From NCBI GenBank assembly GCA_005877775.1, contig VBOJ01000076.1, positions 1 through 59,709 of the forward strand: a stretch of 59,709 bases of DNA, written 5' to 3'. Shown here piece by piece: positions 1-9,617 of the stretch. This DNA comes from Nitrospirota bacterium. GTDB taxonomy: Bacteria; Nitrospirota; Nitrospiria; Nitrospirales; Nitrospiraceae. A program made the translations under genes and the position numbers. The notes beneath the pieces were generated by a model, which saw only the letters and a program-made list of their open reading frames with translations, was not told the origin of the DNA and searched no databases. Positions within the stretch are counted from its first letter, which is position 1. Each line of letters begins with the position of its first letter.

Positions 1-391
1 GGACTGACTCACTTCCTGGTCGTTGCGACAATTGTTGCCCCCTGGGGAAGCAAAAGAAAAGCTTGATGAGACGTTAGGCGGTCAAGACAGGTGAGAGAGA
101 ACCAGGTCTCACTGGACACCTCCCCGTCAACAGCCTCGCCTGGCTAAAATGCATCTAGATCATCACGCATGCCGACTACTCGCGATGCGTGATTCGCTCC
201 TACCGGAGGGTGGGATTCGCACGGGGGGACCGTGGGGAGTGTGCCGCCGTCGAATGTCCCCCCCTAATTTCTCCACCGCTGCCTTTTTTAACTCCTTGCC
301 CTGCACAATCAGTCGGCGGAAAGTCTTACCGTGCTTGCTAGCTCCTCAGCGGAGCTAAAGTCTTTCTCAAGGTTCTCTGACATAAGTCCTC

Positions 392-769
392 CTAGGACCA
401 ACGAATATCCTCTTCTTCAACCTGAGCAGAACTCAATTCGAGCCCCTGAACAACTTGATGGAGGCGCGCCCGCCCACTAGGCGACACGTGGATAAATTCC
501 ACGCCAAACTCCCGCTTGCCGACCCACCGAACGGCGGCCGCTTCGATGGGGATCGGGTGCTCAAACCCAGGGACAGAGATCTGGAGTTCGAGGTAGGTGC
601 CGACCGATACCGGTATCTGGCTCTCAATTTTACCCCCTCCTGTAGACAGGTTGCCCACGAGGCCCTCTCCCTTGACCTTCTGCTGGGTTGTTACAATGGC
701 GCTACGGAATTGCACCCGGAAGCGGGGAGCCTTCCGTCGATCCTTTGGGTTCCTGACGCGAAGCGCCAT
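392..769 (-). CDS. PilZ domain protein
   Basis: RRKAPRFRVQFRSAI...GEGLVGNLSTGGGKIES...VRWVGKREFGVEFIHV matches the PilZ pattern (RxxxR, xLSxGG, GVEF). Confidence 0.8.
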   Translation of the reverse strand: MALRVRNPKDRRKAPRFRVQFRSAIVTTQQKVKGEGLVGNLSTGGGKIESQIPVSVGTYLELQISVPGFEHPIPIEAAAVRWVGKREFGVEFIHVSPSGRARLHQVVQGLELSSAQVEEEDIRWS

Positions 770-1014
770 AGCATCACCTCTCTCAACCGACAGAGTACTA
801 TACCACCCGTGAGGAAATCTTCACGCATACGGCATACCACAGGGATCTGATTCGCGGTAGCTTCACTCCTTCACGCCAGCGTGCCAAGTCAGCGATATTC
901 ATACTGAATGGACCTCTGCCTCGAAAGAACCAGGAGCGCGTTTCTCTTCGGCTGGTGAGCGCGTCAACGAGATCTGGCTGCAACTCAGACAAATTCCGGA
1001 GTCCTGCTTCTGAG

Positions 1015-1150
1015 GGCTATTCGTTCGAATCTGTGCCAGAATGCCGTACTCGCCTATTGGTAGCTCGGTTGGATCTCCGAGTTCTAGAGGTCTCAAAACC
1101 CATTGTCCCCTCCGTGGACCGTGGGTTCGAATGCCTACCCTCTCTGCCAT
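1015..1150 (+). pseudogene. Degenerate tRNA-like sequence (Ser/Leu-type 3' half)
   Basis: TAGCTCGGTTGG resembles a D-arm; GTCC-CCTCCGT-GGAC resembles a class II variable arm; CGTGGGTTCGAATGCCTACCCTCTCTGCCA resembles T-arm/acceptor/CCA, but the T-arm is imperfect and no complementary 5' acceptor strand is seen. Confidence 0.35.
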
Positions 1151-1247
1151 TAGTCAAGCAGCCAATAGTAAAAAACGAAGAGTAATTTTTCTAAGCAGGT
1201 CGCCTGATCTTTCCGAATTACAGGGATGACGTGCTCTTCCTAACCGG

Positions 1248-1652
1248 TCACCGGGTCCCACGTGAAGATGGAGGCTTCGAAGCGGCTTGACTCCGCTCCT
1301 GCATCAAGCGGTTGAGGGCGTCTCCGAGTTCGTGAAGGGAGAATCCTTTGTGTAAAAACTCGGTCACGCCCAATGCACGAGCCTGTTCCTCCTCCGTTTC
1401 CGTTCCAACTGCAGTCAGAATAATCACGGGAGCGTGGGGGTTGATCTGGCGAATTTGCCTGAGTGCCTCGATCCCGTTCATGTTTGGCATCTTGAGGTCC
1501 AGGATCGTGATGTCCGGGCGTTCGCGCCGAAACACATCAATCCCCTTCTGGCCGTGGTCCGCTGTGAGGACTTGATGCCCCTTCCGCCGTAACAGCGTGT
1601 CCAGCAGATCACGGATCTTGACGTCATCATCTACTGCGAGGACTCTAGCCAT
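1248..1652 (-). CDS. Stand-alone response regulator receiver (REC) protein, copy A
   Basis: MARVLAVDDDVKIRDLLDTLLRRKGHQVLTADHG...DITILDLKMPNMNG...VIILTAVG; CheY-like. Confidence 0.9.
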   Translation of the reverse strand: MARVLAVDDDVKIRDLLDTLLRRKGHQVLTADHGQKGIDVFRRERPDITILDLKMPNMNGIEALRQIRQINPHAPVIILTAVGTETEEEQARALGVTEFLHKGFSLHELGDALNRLMQERSQAASKPPSSRGTR

Positions 1653-1746
1653 CCTTCCCCTCCCTTACGCCTGGTTCTCCCTCTGGGCCCTCCATCATTT
1701 CTAGTGGACACAGGCCTCGGACAGGCCCGCTGCCAACGTCCAACCC

Positions 1747-2127
1747 CTACGATCTGTGACTCGAGTGTAGTGGTTCCGGAACCGAGTCTAGCACCTCCCG
1801 TACTTTGCGTGTCAATGTTTCTGGTGTAAACGGCTTCTGAAGAAAGGCGTTCGAAAGTCCCATCAAGTTATGCTGTGTCCTCACTTTGTCTGTATAGCCG
1901 GAGGTGTACAGCACCTTCGTGTCTGGCCGAATGGATGTCAGACATTCCGCCAGCTCTGGTCCGCTCAGCCCAGGCATGACCACATCAGTGAACAGCAAAT
2001 GAATGGGACCTTGGTGCTTCTCAGCGAGATGGATCGCTTCCTTGGCGTTCCGTGCTTGAAGAATGGTGTAGCCGTGCATCTGAAGGATAGTCTGTCCCAC
2101 TGCTCGAATCGTCTCGTCATCCTCCAC
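1747..2127 (-). pseudogene. C-terminal REC domain of the split hybrid histidine kinase
   Basis: In frame with the upstream kinase ORF, separated by one TAG at 2215-2217; the readthrough sequence LPRVEDEIEPTEPVPTYPEALRGTETILLVEDDETIRAV is a normal HK-REC linker. Confidence 0.75.
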
Positions 2128-2214
2128 GAGCAGAATCGTTTCGGTGCCTCGGAGGGCTTCAGGATAGGTAGGGACTGGCTCGGTCGGCTCAATCTCATCC
2201 TCGACCCGAGGCAG

Positions 2215-4704
2215 CTAAATTCGAAACGTGGATCCGTTGCCCACCTTGCTGGACACGTCAATGTGGCCGCTGCTCTGCTCGACGATCCCGTAGACGGTGG
2301 AGAGACCGAGCCCTGTTCCTTTGCCCACCGCCTTGGTGGTGAAAAATGGTTCAAATATGCGAGCCTGAGTGCCTGCATCCATTCCACATCCGGTGTCGCT
2401 GACCGCAAGCATGACGTAGGGACCGGGCGGCATGGCACTTTGGTTGCCGGAAGAGGGTCCATCCAGTTCGACGTTCGTGGTCTCAATCCTTAACTGCCCG
2501 CCCTGCGGCATCGCATCTCGCGCATTGACTGCCAGGTTTATGATGACCTGTTCGATCTGCCCAGGGTCAACTTTCACACGTCCTAAGTTCGGAGTCGGGC
2601 AAATGCTCAAATTGATATCCTCGTCAATCAAGCGCCGCACCAGCTTCATAATGTTCTGGACGACCGCATTGAGGTCCAGCACCTTTGGTTTCAGGATCTG
2701 CTGCCCACTAAACGCGAGCAGCTGCTGGGTCAGTGTGGCGGCTCGCTGCCCGGCTTCTTTGATCTCCGCGAGCCCATGGTGCAATGGGCTGTGGTCATGG
2801 ATTTCAGAAAGCAGCATGTCGCTGTAGCTATTGATCACAGTGAGGAGGTTGTTGAAGTCATGCGCGATCCCTCCAGCTAATTGCCCAATGCTCTCCACCT
2901 TCTGCGCCTGCCGAAGCTGTGATTCGCTCTTCTGGAGCGCCCCCTCTGCCAGCTTTCGCTCGGTGATATCTTGGTTCTGGGAGATAAAGTACATTGGGTT
3001 CTCTTGCGCGTCACGCACCAGCGAGACGCTCAACAGAACCCAGATGATTTGCCCCAGCTTGTGGAAATAACGTTTCTCCATCTTGTAGGTCTGAATCTCC
3101 CCAGCAAGCATCTGGCGCACATACTCAAGGTCAACCTCCAAATCGTCTGGATGGGTGATGGCTTGGAAATTCGCGCCTAACAATTCTTGCTCTGAATAGC
3201 CCACGATTTCGCACAAGGATCGATTGACCTGCAACCAACGGCCGTCCGGCGCGACGAGGGCCATCCCGATAGCCGCAGATCCGAACGCACTCCTGAACCG
3301 CTCCTGACTCTCGCGCAGGGCCTCTTCGGCTCGCTTGCGATCGGTAATGTCAAGACTTACTCCACCGAGAAAACGTCGCCCGGCGCTGTCCTTGACAGGG
3401 AATTTCAGAGACAACCAATGAGACTGATCACCTCTGGCGTCGGGAGCAGTCTCGTATAATTCCATGGTCTTGTTCTGGGCAAGCACTGCCCTATCATGTT
3501 CACGAAATTGCTTGGCTATTTCTGCTGGCCATAGGTCATAATCTGTTTTCCCCAGCCAATCGCTGGCTTTCGAATTGAAGCGATGCTCGATGAGCTTATT
3601 GACGTATGTGTAGCGGCCCTCTTCATCCTTCATGAAGGCCGCTGCCGGACTGTTGTCCATGAAAGCTCTGAACCGCTCTTCACTTGCGCGCAGGGCATTC
3701 TCGGTCTGTGTACGTTCATTGACCTCGTTTTTGAGGAGGTCGACGGCGCTACGAAGTGCGGTGGTGCGTTCCTGGACCCGTTGCTCCAACTCCTCCTGCG
3801 CGGAGCGAAGTGCATCTTCCACCCGCTTACGTTCTAACACAGCAGCGGCAAGGGTCAGGGCAATCATGACGCTAACGCCTAGGAACGCTTGCAGCAACAA
3901 GAGTGACTCATTCCGGGGGTCTCTGACAAAGGGGCCGAACCCATGCCAGGTGCCCCAGATCGCGATCCCTGAAAGAAGCAAGGTGGCCGTCGCGGTTTCG
4001 CGTGGACTCAATCGGAATGCCGTCCAAACCAGGATTGGGACACACAGGAAGGCCAGCGGATAAATGTTTGTTGTGATCGGGAATACTCCACCAAATACGG
4101 CCTGCCCCGCCAGCAACAGGGCCACGAGCAAGAGGCCAGCTTCCTTGACCTGAGCCAGAGTCAAACGAAGGCGAGCATTCTGGCTCCAGAGCAGCAGGAC
4201 CGGAGTCACAATGAGGGCCCCTCCCGCATCACCCAACCACCAGGTCAGCCAGATGCGTCCATAATCGGCCCAGTTGGCGTAGCCCCCTAGGGCAAGGCTC
4301 GTCACACCAAAAGTCGCGCTCACCGTCGTACTCACCATGGCTGCGAGCGCGGCAAATTTGAACACATCCTGCGGATGGTCGAAGGTGTGGGAGCCGTGGG
4401 CAAATCTGTTCACGAGGTAGGCGCCTACGAGACCCTCGAGCGTGTTACCCGTCGCAATGCCGAACGTAGTGGCGACGGACCCCGCCGTAGTGAGGTTGGC
4501 TAGGAACGCGCCCAAGAAGATGCCGGGCCAGACCCGATACCCCAGCACCAGGAACGCTGCCAGAGCAATGCCCGTAGGGGGCCAAACCGCTGTCGCGCTG
4601 GGATGCACGAAGGCCATCGACAGTCCAAGTTTGGCTGCGACGAAGTACAGGCCGGCCAAGAATGCAATAACCGCCAGACGTCCCCTCAATCCTGATTGCG
4701 TCAT
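2215..4704 (-). CDS. MASE1-PAS-PAS sensor histidine kinase (hybrid kinase core, ends at an in-frame amber codon)
   Basis: N-terminal membrane segment of MASE1 type (FVHPSATAVWPPTGIALAA), two PAS domains, GGIAHDFNNLLTVI H-box, DTGCGMD and GTGLGLSTVYGIV ATPase motifs. Confidence 0.9.
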   Translation of the reverse strand: MTQSGLRGRLAVIAFLAGLYFVAAKLGLSMAFVHPSATAVWPPTGIALAAFLVLGYRVWPGIFLGAFLANLTTAGSVATTFGIATGNTLEGLVGAYLVNRFAHGSHTFDHPQDVFKFAALAAMVSTTVSATFGVTSLALGGYANWADYGRIWLTWWLGDAGGALIVTPVLLLWSQNARLRLTLAQVKEAGLLLVALLLAGQAVFGGVFPITTNIYPLAFLCVPILVWTAFRLSPRETATATLLLSGIAIWGTWHGFGPFVRDPRNESLLLLQAFLGVSVMIALTLAAAVLERKRVEDALRSAQEELEQRVQERTTALRSAVDLLKNEVNERTQTENALRASEERFRAFMDNSPAAAFMKDEEGRYTYVNKLIEHRFNSKASDWLGKTDYDLWPAEIAKQFREHDRAVLAQNKTMELYETAPDARGDQSHWLSLKFPVKDSAGRRFLGGVSLDITDRKRAEEALRESQERFRSAFGSAAIGMALVAPDGRWLQVNRSLCEIVGYSEQELLGANFQAITHPDDLEVDLEYVRQMLAGEIQTYKMEKRYFHKLGQIIWVLLSVSLVRDAQENPMYFISQNQDITERKLAEGALQKSESQLRQAQKVESIGQLAGGIAHDFNNLLTVINSYSDMLLSEIHDHSPLHHGLAEIKEAGQRAATLTQQLLAFSGQQILKPKVLDLNAVVQNIMKLVRRLIDEDINLSICPTPNLGRVKVDPGQIEQVIINLAVNARDAMPQGGQLRIETTNVELDGPSSGNQSAMPPGPYVMLAVSDTGCGMDAGTQARIFEPFFTTKAVGKGTGLGLSTVYGIVEQSSGHIDVSSKVGNGSTFRI

Positions 4705-4797
4705 CCCGTCTTCCCCATTATGGACGTGATATGTATGACGCTATGTTCTCATCTGTTGTTTGTCAAGAAAACTCAATCAATCTGCGTCCGTCATCTG

Positions 4798-4902
4798 AGA
4801 TAGCAAATGGTGGATGGTTCATGGTTAATGGTCAATGGGTGATCGAGCAGGAGGATTCGAATTTTCCGCATTGACCATCGGCCATCATCCATTTGCCATC
4901 TA
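4798..4902. repeat. Imperfect intergenic inverted repeat
   Basis: agcaaatggtggatgg...ggtcaatg against cattgaccatcggccatcatccatttgcc; built from short degenerate words. Confidence 0.6.
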
Positions 4903-5156
4903 CACCGGATGACGAGTGACGGATGACGGGCTTTTCTATCGGAGAGTTACGAGAGGACATTCCGGATCTCGGCGATGCTCTAGGCGGGACCAATCACAAG
5001 AAATCTTGGGTCGCTGCGATGCAAGCCATGACCCTTCCAACTGTCCCTGTATGTGGGGAGTGGGATTCGTACGGAGGCTTTGATGGCGTCCGACTCCTCG
5101 AGGGGTGGCTGATTACCTTAGCGTGCGGATCGCCTGATCTTTTCCCATCATAGGGA

Positions 5157-5582
5157 TTATTTTCTCTTCCTAACTGGCCGCTGGGATCCGTGGGAAGATG
5201 GAGGTTCTGAAGCCGCCAAACCCCGCTCCTGCATCATGCGATTCAGGGCATCTCCTAGCTCATGAAGCGAAAATCCTTTTTCCAGGAAATGGGTCACCCC
5301 CAAGTCACGGGCCTGCTTTTCAAAGGTCTCCGTGCCAGCCCCTGTCAAAATGATAACGGGCGCCTGGGGATTGATCTCGCGGATCTTTCTGAGTACCTCG
5401 ATCCCGTTCATGTTTGGCATCTTGAGGTCCAAGATCGTGATGTCCGGGCGTTCGCGCCGAAACACATCAATCCCCTTCTGGCCGTGGTCCGCTGTGAGAA
5501 CTTGATGCCCCTTCCGCCGTAACAGCGTGTCAAGCAGATCACGGATCTTTGCGTCATCATCTACTGCGAGGACCCTAGCCAT
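5157..5582 (-). CDS. Stand-alone REC protein, copy B (paralogue of 1248-1652)
   Basis: Near-identical N-terminus MARVLAVDDDAKIRDLLDTLLRRKGHQVLTADHGQKGIDVFRRERPDITILDLKMPNMNGIE. Confidence 0.9.
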   Translation of the reverse strand: MARVLAVDDDAKIRDLLDTLLRRKGHQVLTADHGQKGIDVFRRERPDITILDLKMPNMNGIEVLRKIREINPQAPVIILTGAGTETFEKQARDLGVTHFLEKGFSLHELGDALNRMMQERGLAASEPPSSHGSQRPVRKRK

Positions 5583-5694
5583 CTTTCCACTCCTTTTCCC
5601 CTGGTTCTCTCTCTATGCCCTCCATCATTTCTAGTGGACACAGGCCTCGGACAGGCTCGCTGCCAACGGGCTGCGCTTTCTATCTATGCCTCGA

Positions 5695-5872
5695 ATGTAT
5701 CGGCTTCGGGACCGAGTTCAGCACCTCCCGTACCTTGCGTGTCAATGTTTCTGGTGTAAACGGCTTCTGAAGTAAGGCGTTCGAAAGTCCCATCAAGTTA
5801 TGCTGTGTCCTCACTTTGTCAGTATTGCCGGAAGTGTAGAGCACCTTCGTGTCAGGACGAATGGATGCCAGG
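5695..5872 (-). pseudogene. Truncated duplicate of the hybrid-kinase REC C-terminus
   Basis: Nucleotide near-identity with ~1770-1950 (cacctcccgtac.ttgcgtgtcaatgtttctggtgtaaacggcttctgaag); similarity stops abruptly at ~5872. Confidence 0.8.
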
Positions 5873-6577
5873 CCTTGGAGGCTTTTTGAGCAAAAGCCAA
5901 TATAACTCTAGTCGTGGCATGGTCAGACTGAACTGTTCGAAATCCACGGGTTTGGTGATGTAGTCCATGACTCCAAGCTTTCGACATTCCCGGAGGTCTT
6001 TTTCGGATCGTGAAGACGTAAGGACAACCACGGGCATTCGGCGGGTCCGCGAATCGCTTCTGATGCGTCGGAGAACTTCCAGCCCATCCACTTTCGGCAG
6101 TCCAAGGTCGAGGAGCACTGCCCCAGGACCTTGGTCCATTCGGCGGTGCGCATAGGCCCCTGTGCAGAAGATGAGTTCAAGGGCCTCGGCGCCATCGCGT
6201 GCGATGTGAACTTGATTGCTGAAATTGCATTTTCTTAACGCGCGGATCGCGAGCTGCGCTTCACTGGGACTGTCCTCAACCAGGAGAATTTCAACAATGC
6301 TCTCGTCCAACCGAATTCGGCCTGCATCCTTGTTCCCAGTCTGCGGTGCAGGCTCTGATGACAAGCTAGCCTTATTAAAGAGAGCTGAAAGAGAAACGTT
6401 CAGTGCTCCTACGAGCTTGGCCAGGGTGACTAACGAAGGGTTGCGTTGGCCTCGCTCAATGCTACCTATATAGGTAGGATGAAGCTCTGATTTCTCAGCC
6501 AGTTTCTCTTGGGACCAGCCCCGCCTTTGACGCAGGTCCCGCAATCTCTTTCCGACTAAGTTACAAATCCGGTTCAT
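5852..6577 (-). CDS. XRE-type HTH fused to an Rcp1-like REC domain
   Basis: LVGKRLRDLRQRRGWSQEKLAEKSELHPTYIGSIERGQRNPSLVTLAKLVGAL (HTH_3) followed by VEILLVEDSPSEAQLAIRALRK...VLLDLGLPKVDGLEVLRRIR...VVVLTSS...YITKPVDFEQF. Confidence 0.85.
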   Translation of the reverse strand: MNRICNLVGKRLRDLRQRRGWSQEKLAEKSELHPTYIGSIERGQRNPSLVTLAKLVGALNVSLSALFNKASLSSEPAPQTGNKDAGRIRLDESIVEILLVEDSPSEAQLAIRALRKCNFSNQVHIARDGAEALELIFCTGAYAHRRMDQGPGAVLLDLGLPKVDGLEVLRRIRSDSRTRRMPVVVLTSSRSEKDLRECRKLGVMDYITKPVDFEQFSLTMPRLELYWLLLKKPPRPGIHSS

Positions 6578-6798
6578 CCTCTTAACTTACGCACCTTGTT
6601 CATTCTCCTTATATCGAGTTCCGGCATTATGTAAAAACTATAGAAAACAGCCAGAGACAATTGGCATGCCTCCGTCCCGTGTGTCCATGAATGTACTGTA
6701 ACGTTCAGCACGCGCGCTGTGGAAAGGGGACAAAACCTAAAACCTTGAGGGTCGTTGTAAGGGAAAGTCAGACAGAAGGAGGGAAAGTTCTGAAAACG

Positions 6799-7479
6799 CT
6801 ATCCTGCTTTGATTGGCTTGTTCGGTGTCAGCAAGCCGCACTCCAGTGCCAACCGAACAAGATCAGCGCGCTTCCGCAGTCCGAGCTTGTGCATCAGCCG
6901 GGCGCGGTAGGTCTCCACTGATTTGGTGCTCAGCTTCAGACGGTCGGCCACTTCTTGGCTCGTATAGCCCTGGGCCACCAGTACGAGCACTTCGCGCTCC
7001 CGCTCACTCAGCTTCTTTATTGCGGGAGGTGACGTTGCCGAATCGTTTAGGACATGAGGTGAAAACGCGTCTTGGGCATTCTTCTCGCTCATGGAGAGAT
7101 ACACAGACGTGCGTCCATGCGCCACCGCGCGAATGGCGCTCAGCAACTCGGTGTCCGCAGCGGATTTCACGACAAAACCTGTCCCTCCCGCAGCCAGGAC
7201 TGAGCGGAGATAGGACGGGTCGTCATGCATGGTCAGGGCCAGCACGCGCGTTCGCGGACATGTCTGGCGGATGCTCGTGATGGCCGGGATGCCACCGTAC
7301 TTGGGCATCGTGAGATCCATGAGCACGACATCCGGTTGAGTCTCAATGGCTTTCTCCACAGCCTCAGCCCCATCGGCCGCTTCGGCGACAAGCTCGATGT
7401 CCGGCTGGGCAGCGATGAGAGACTTGAGCCCGGTCCTCACCAAAGAGTGATCATCGGCAATGAGTACTCGAATCTTCAC
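6799..7479 (-). CDS. NarL/FixJ-family response regulator (REC-LuxR HTH)
   Basis: MKIRVLIADDHSLVRTGLKSLI...LSEREREVLVLVAQGYTSQEVADRLKLSTKSVETYRARLMHKLGLRKRADLVRLAL. Confidence 0.93.
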   Translation of the reverse strand: MKIRVLIADDHSLVRTGLKSLIAAQPDIELVAEAADGAEAVEKAIETQPDVVLMDLTMPKYGGIPAITSIRQTCPRTRVLALTMHDDPSYLRSVLAAGGTGFVVKSAADTELLSAIRAVAHGRTSVYLSMSEKNAQDAFSPHVLNDSATSPPAIKKLSEREREVLVLVAQGYTSQEVADRLKLSTKSVETYRARLMHKLGLRKRADLVRLALECGLLTPNKPIKAG

Positions 7480-9617
7480 GTGGTATTCCTCTCGAGCGGG
7501 ATCCTCACGTGGATGGTGGTTCCTTTCCGCCGCGCTGATTCAATGGCTATGGTTCCTCCCAACATACTCACGCGTTCGGACATCCCATACAGGCCCATGT
7601 GGAACGAAGATGGAGCCGACTTCGGATCGGAGCGAAGCTCGACGCCAATGCCGTCGTCTTCCACAACCATCTGGATGTCTGATACATGACGGTTGAGCAA
7701 AATGCTCACGCGTTTTGCAGCAGCATGCTTCACGATATTCGTCAATGCCTCTTGTGCGATGCGAAAGAGCGCTGTCTCTATATGAACAGGCAGTCGCTCA
7801 CCCGCCAGTCCTATAGTATCCACTTCCGCAGCTATTCTGTGGGCATGGGCAAAGTCCGAGGCATAGCGCTTGAGCGCTGCTCCCAGCCCCATATCGTCCA
7901 ACATGGATGGACGCAACCCGTGAGCCAGTCGTTGGACTTCCTTCATGGCTTGCGAAGTTACCTTCCGCAGACGAGCTGCTTGTGCCTTTACCTCCTTTAA
8001 TGTGCGTGAATCCTGGATTGTGCGGAGTCCAACCAGCAAGAACATGAGCGATTGGCCGGTCTCGTCGTGGAGCTCCTGCGCAATCCGCCGTCGTTCTTCT
8101 TCTTGCGCGGAAATCACTCTTTCGAGGAATCGGGCCTGAATTTCTTCCGCTCGCTTGCGTTCGGAGATGTCGCGGATGGTGCCGGCCACATATTCCTTCC
8201 CGCCGAGTGTGACATAGTTCGAGGTCACTTCAACCGCCACGACTTCGCCGGTGCTGCGCCGGTGCAGCGTCTCGAAAGTGCGTGATTTACTCGTCTTGAG
8301 GTCCTGCCAGAATTTTTCATACTCCTCAATCGGATAGTTGGGGTCCAACTCCGGGACCGACATCCGGAGCAGTGCTTCCGCCGGATACCCGTAATGCCGA
8401 CAGGCCGCCTCGTTGACGTATACAAAGCAAAAGCCTTGCTCCGGGCTCAGCCAGTAAATCGGGTCGTGAGTCTGATCAATGACGTGTTTGAAAAACTGCA
8501 GATGGGCTTCCGCCTGCTTGCGGTCCTCGATATCGGTACTCGTTCCGTACCACTTAACGATGTTTCCATGCTCGTCGCGCAGCGGCACGGTGCGGATCAA
8601 GAACCAGCGATATTCCCCGTCAACGCGGCGCAAACGCATTTCATCCTCGTACGGTTCCCCAGCAGCCATGCTCACAAACCACTCTTTCATGACCCTTGGA
8701 AGGTCTTCGGGATGAACTGTGCGCGTCGGCTCTTCAAGTGCCTCCTCCAACGAGAGGCCCGTATATTCCATCCAACGCTGATTGACGAAATCAACGGCGC
8801 CGTCAGGCAGAACGCTCCAGGCCATCGTGGGAATTGTGTCGATCACAAGCCGAAGATGATCGTCGCTTCGCCGCAAATCATCTTCCGCCCGCTTGCGCAT
8901 AGCGATTTCGTTTCGCAACTCATCGATGGTAGCCTTGAGCTGGACGGTGCGTTCGTCAACCAATGTCTCTAATTGATCATTTAACTTTTTTAGCTCTGCC
9001 TTCGTCCGCTTGAGTTCCGCGCTTTCGATCCGTTCCCACGTGCCTTTCCTCTCTATGAGGGCAAATTGATGATACTGCACCACATCAAGAATCGCTGTGG
9101 CTTCACATTTATCCAGTGCGTAGGTGCAGAGGAGGAGCATCTTATATTCACGGACAGTTTTGTCGAGCAATTGTTCGTACTCGGCGAAATCCTTCCAACT
9201 AGCTTTGGGAAGCGTAGCGATGTTGCAGGGGACGTCTCCTGTTACCCGCATCCCATCGTAGCCCCGAGCCAGCGCTTGAGCGTGCTTGTCTATCCAACCC
9301 TGAAGAACCTGGTCAAAATCGACGCCTCCGCCTTTGAGGTGCCAATCGGTAACGGGAACGATCTCGATTCGGCCGTCTTGTACATATCGATCGAACTGAG
9401 GCATCGTCTCCGTCATTGCTCGTCTGGCGTCATTTTCATCGACGCAGGTCGACGTCACCCACAGACAGAATTCGTTATTCTCCAATCCGGTTTTGAAATA
9501 CGGAACCAACAGGTCAATCAAGTCATCTTTGGTCTCGTAGAATTGACAGAAGTGCGTCCCCCAGGGTGTTTCATCAATGCTAGGAATTCCCACCGTTCGA
9601 AGTTTGTTATCCATCAT
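7476..9617 (-). CDS. MEDS-PAS sensor histidine kinase (HisKA_3/HATPase)
   Basis: N-terminal GTHFCQFYETKDDLIDLLVPYFKTGLENNEFCLWVTS (MEDS/DcmR sensory type), PAS/PAC repeats, EEERRRIAQELHDETGQSL HisKA_3 box; overlaps the regulator start by 4 bp. Confidence 0.9.
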   Translation of the reverse strand: MMDNKLRTVGIPSIDETPWGTHFCQFYETKDDLIDLLVPYFKTGLENNEFCLWVTSTCVDENDARRAMTETMPQFDRYVQDGRIEIVPVTDWHLKGGGVDFDQVLQGWIDKHAQALARGYDGMRVTGDVPCNIATLPKASWKDFAEYEQLLDKTVREYKMLLLCTYALDKCEATAILDVVQYHQFALIERKGTWERIESAELKRTKAELKKLNDQLETLVDERTVQLKATIDELRNEIAMRKRAEDDLRRSDDHLRLVIDTIPTMAWSVLPDGAVDFVNQRWMEYTGLSLEEALEEPTRTVHPEDLPRVMKEWFVSMAAGEPYEDEMRLRRVDGEYRWFLIRTVPLRDEHGNIVKWYGTSTDIEDRKQAEAHLQFFKHVIDQTHDPIYWLSPEQGFCFVYVNEAACRHYGYPAEALLRMSVPELDPNYPIEEYEKFWQDLKTSKSRTFETLHRRSTGEVVAVEVTSNYVTLGGKEYVAGTIRDISERKRAEEIQARFLERVISAQEEERRRIAQELHDETGQSLMFLLVGLRTIQDSRTLKEVKAQAARLRKVTSQAMKEVQRLAHGLRPSMLDDMGLGAALKRYASDFAHAHRIAAEVDTIGLAGERLPVHIETALFRIAQEALTNIVKHAAAKRVSILLNRHVSDIQMVVEDDGIGVELRSDPKSAPSSFHMGLYGMSERVSMLGGTIAIESARRKGTTIHVRIPLERNTT

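Noticed and set aside
149-358. 69-aa ORF at the window start
   Set aside because: No domain, no convincing SD, and region looks non-coding or decayed.
1044-1140. Functional selenocysteine or amber-suppressor tRNA explaining the kinase TAG
   Set aside because: Position 33 rules place CAA rather than TCA in the CTCAAAA loop, the anticodon stem is poor, and no acceptor stem forms; too degenerate to claim.
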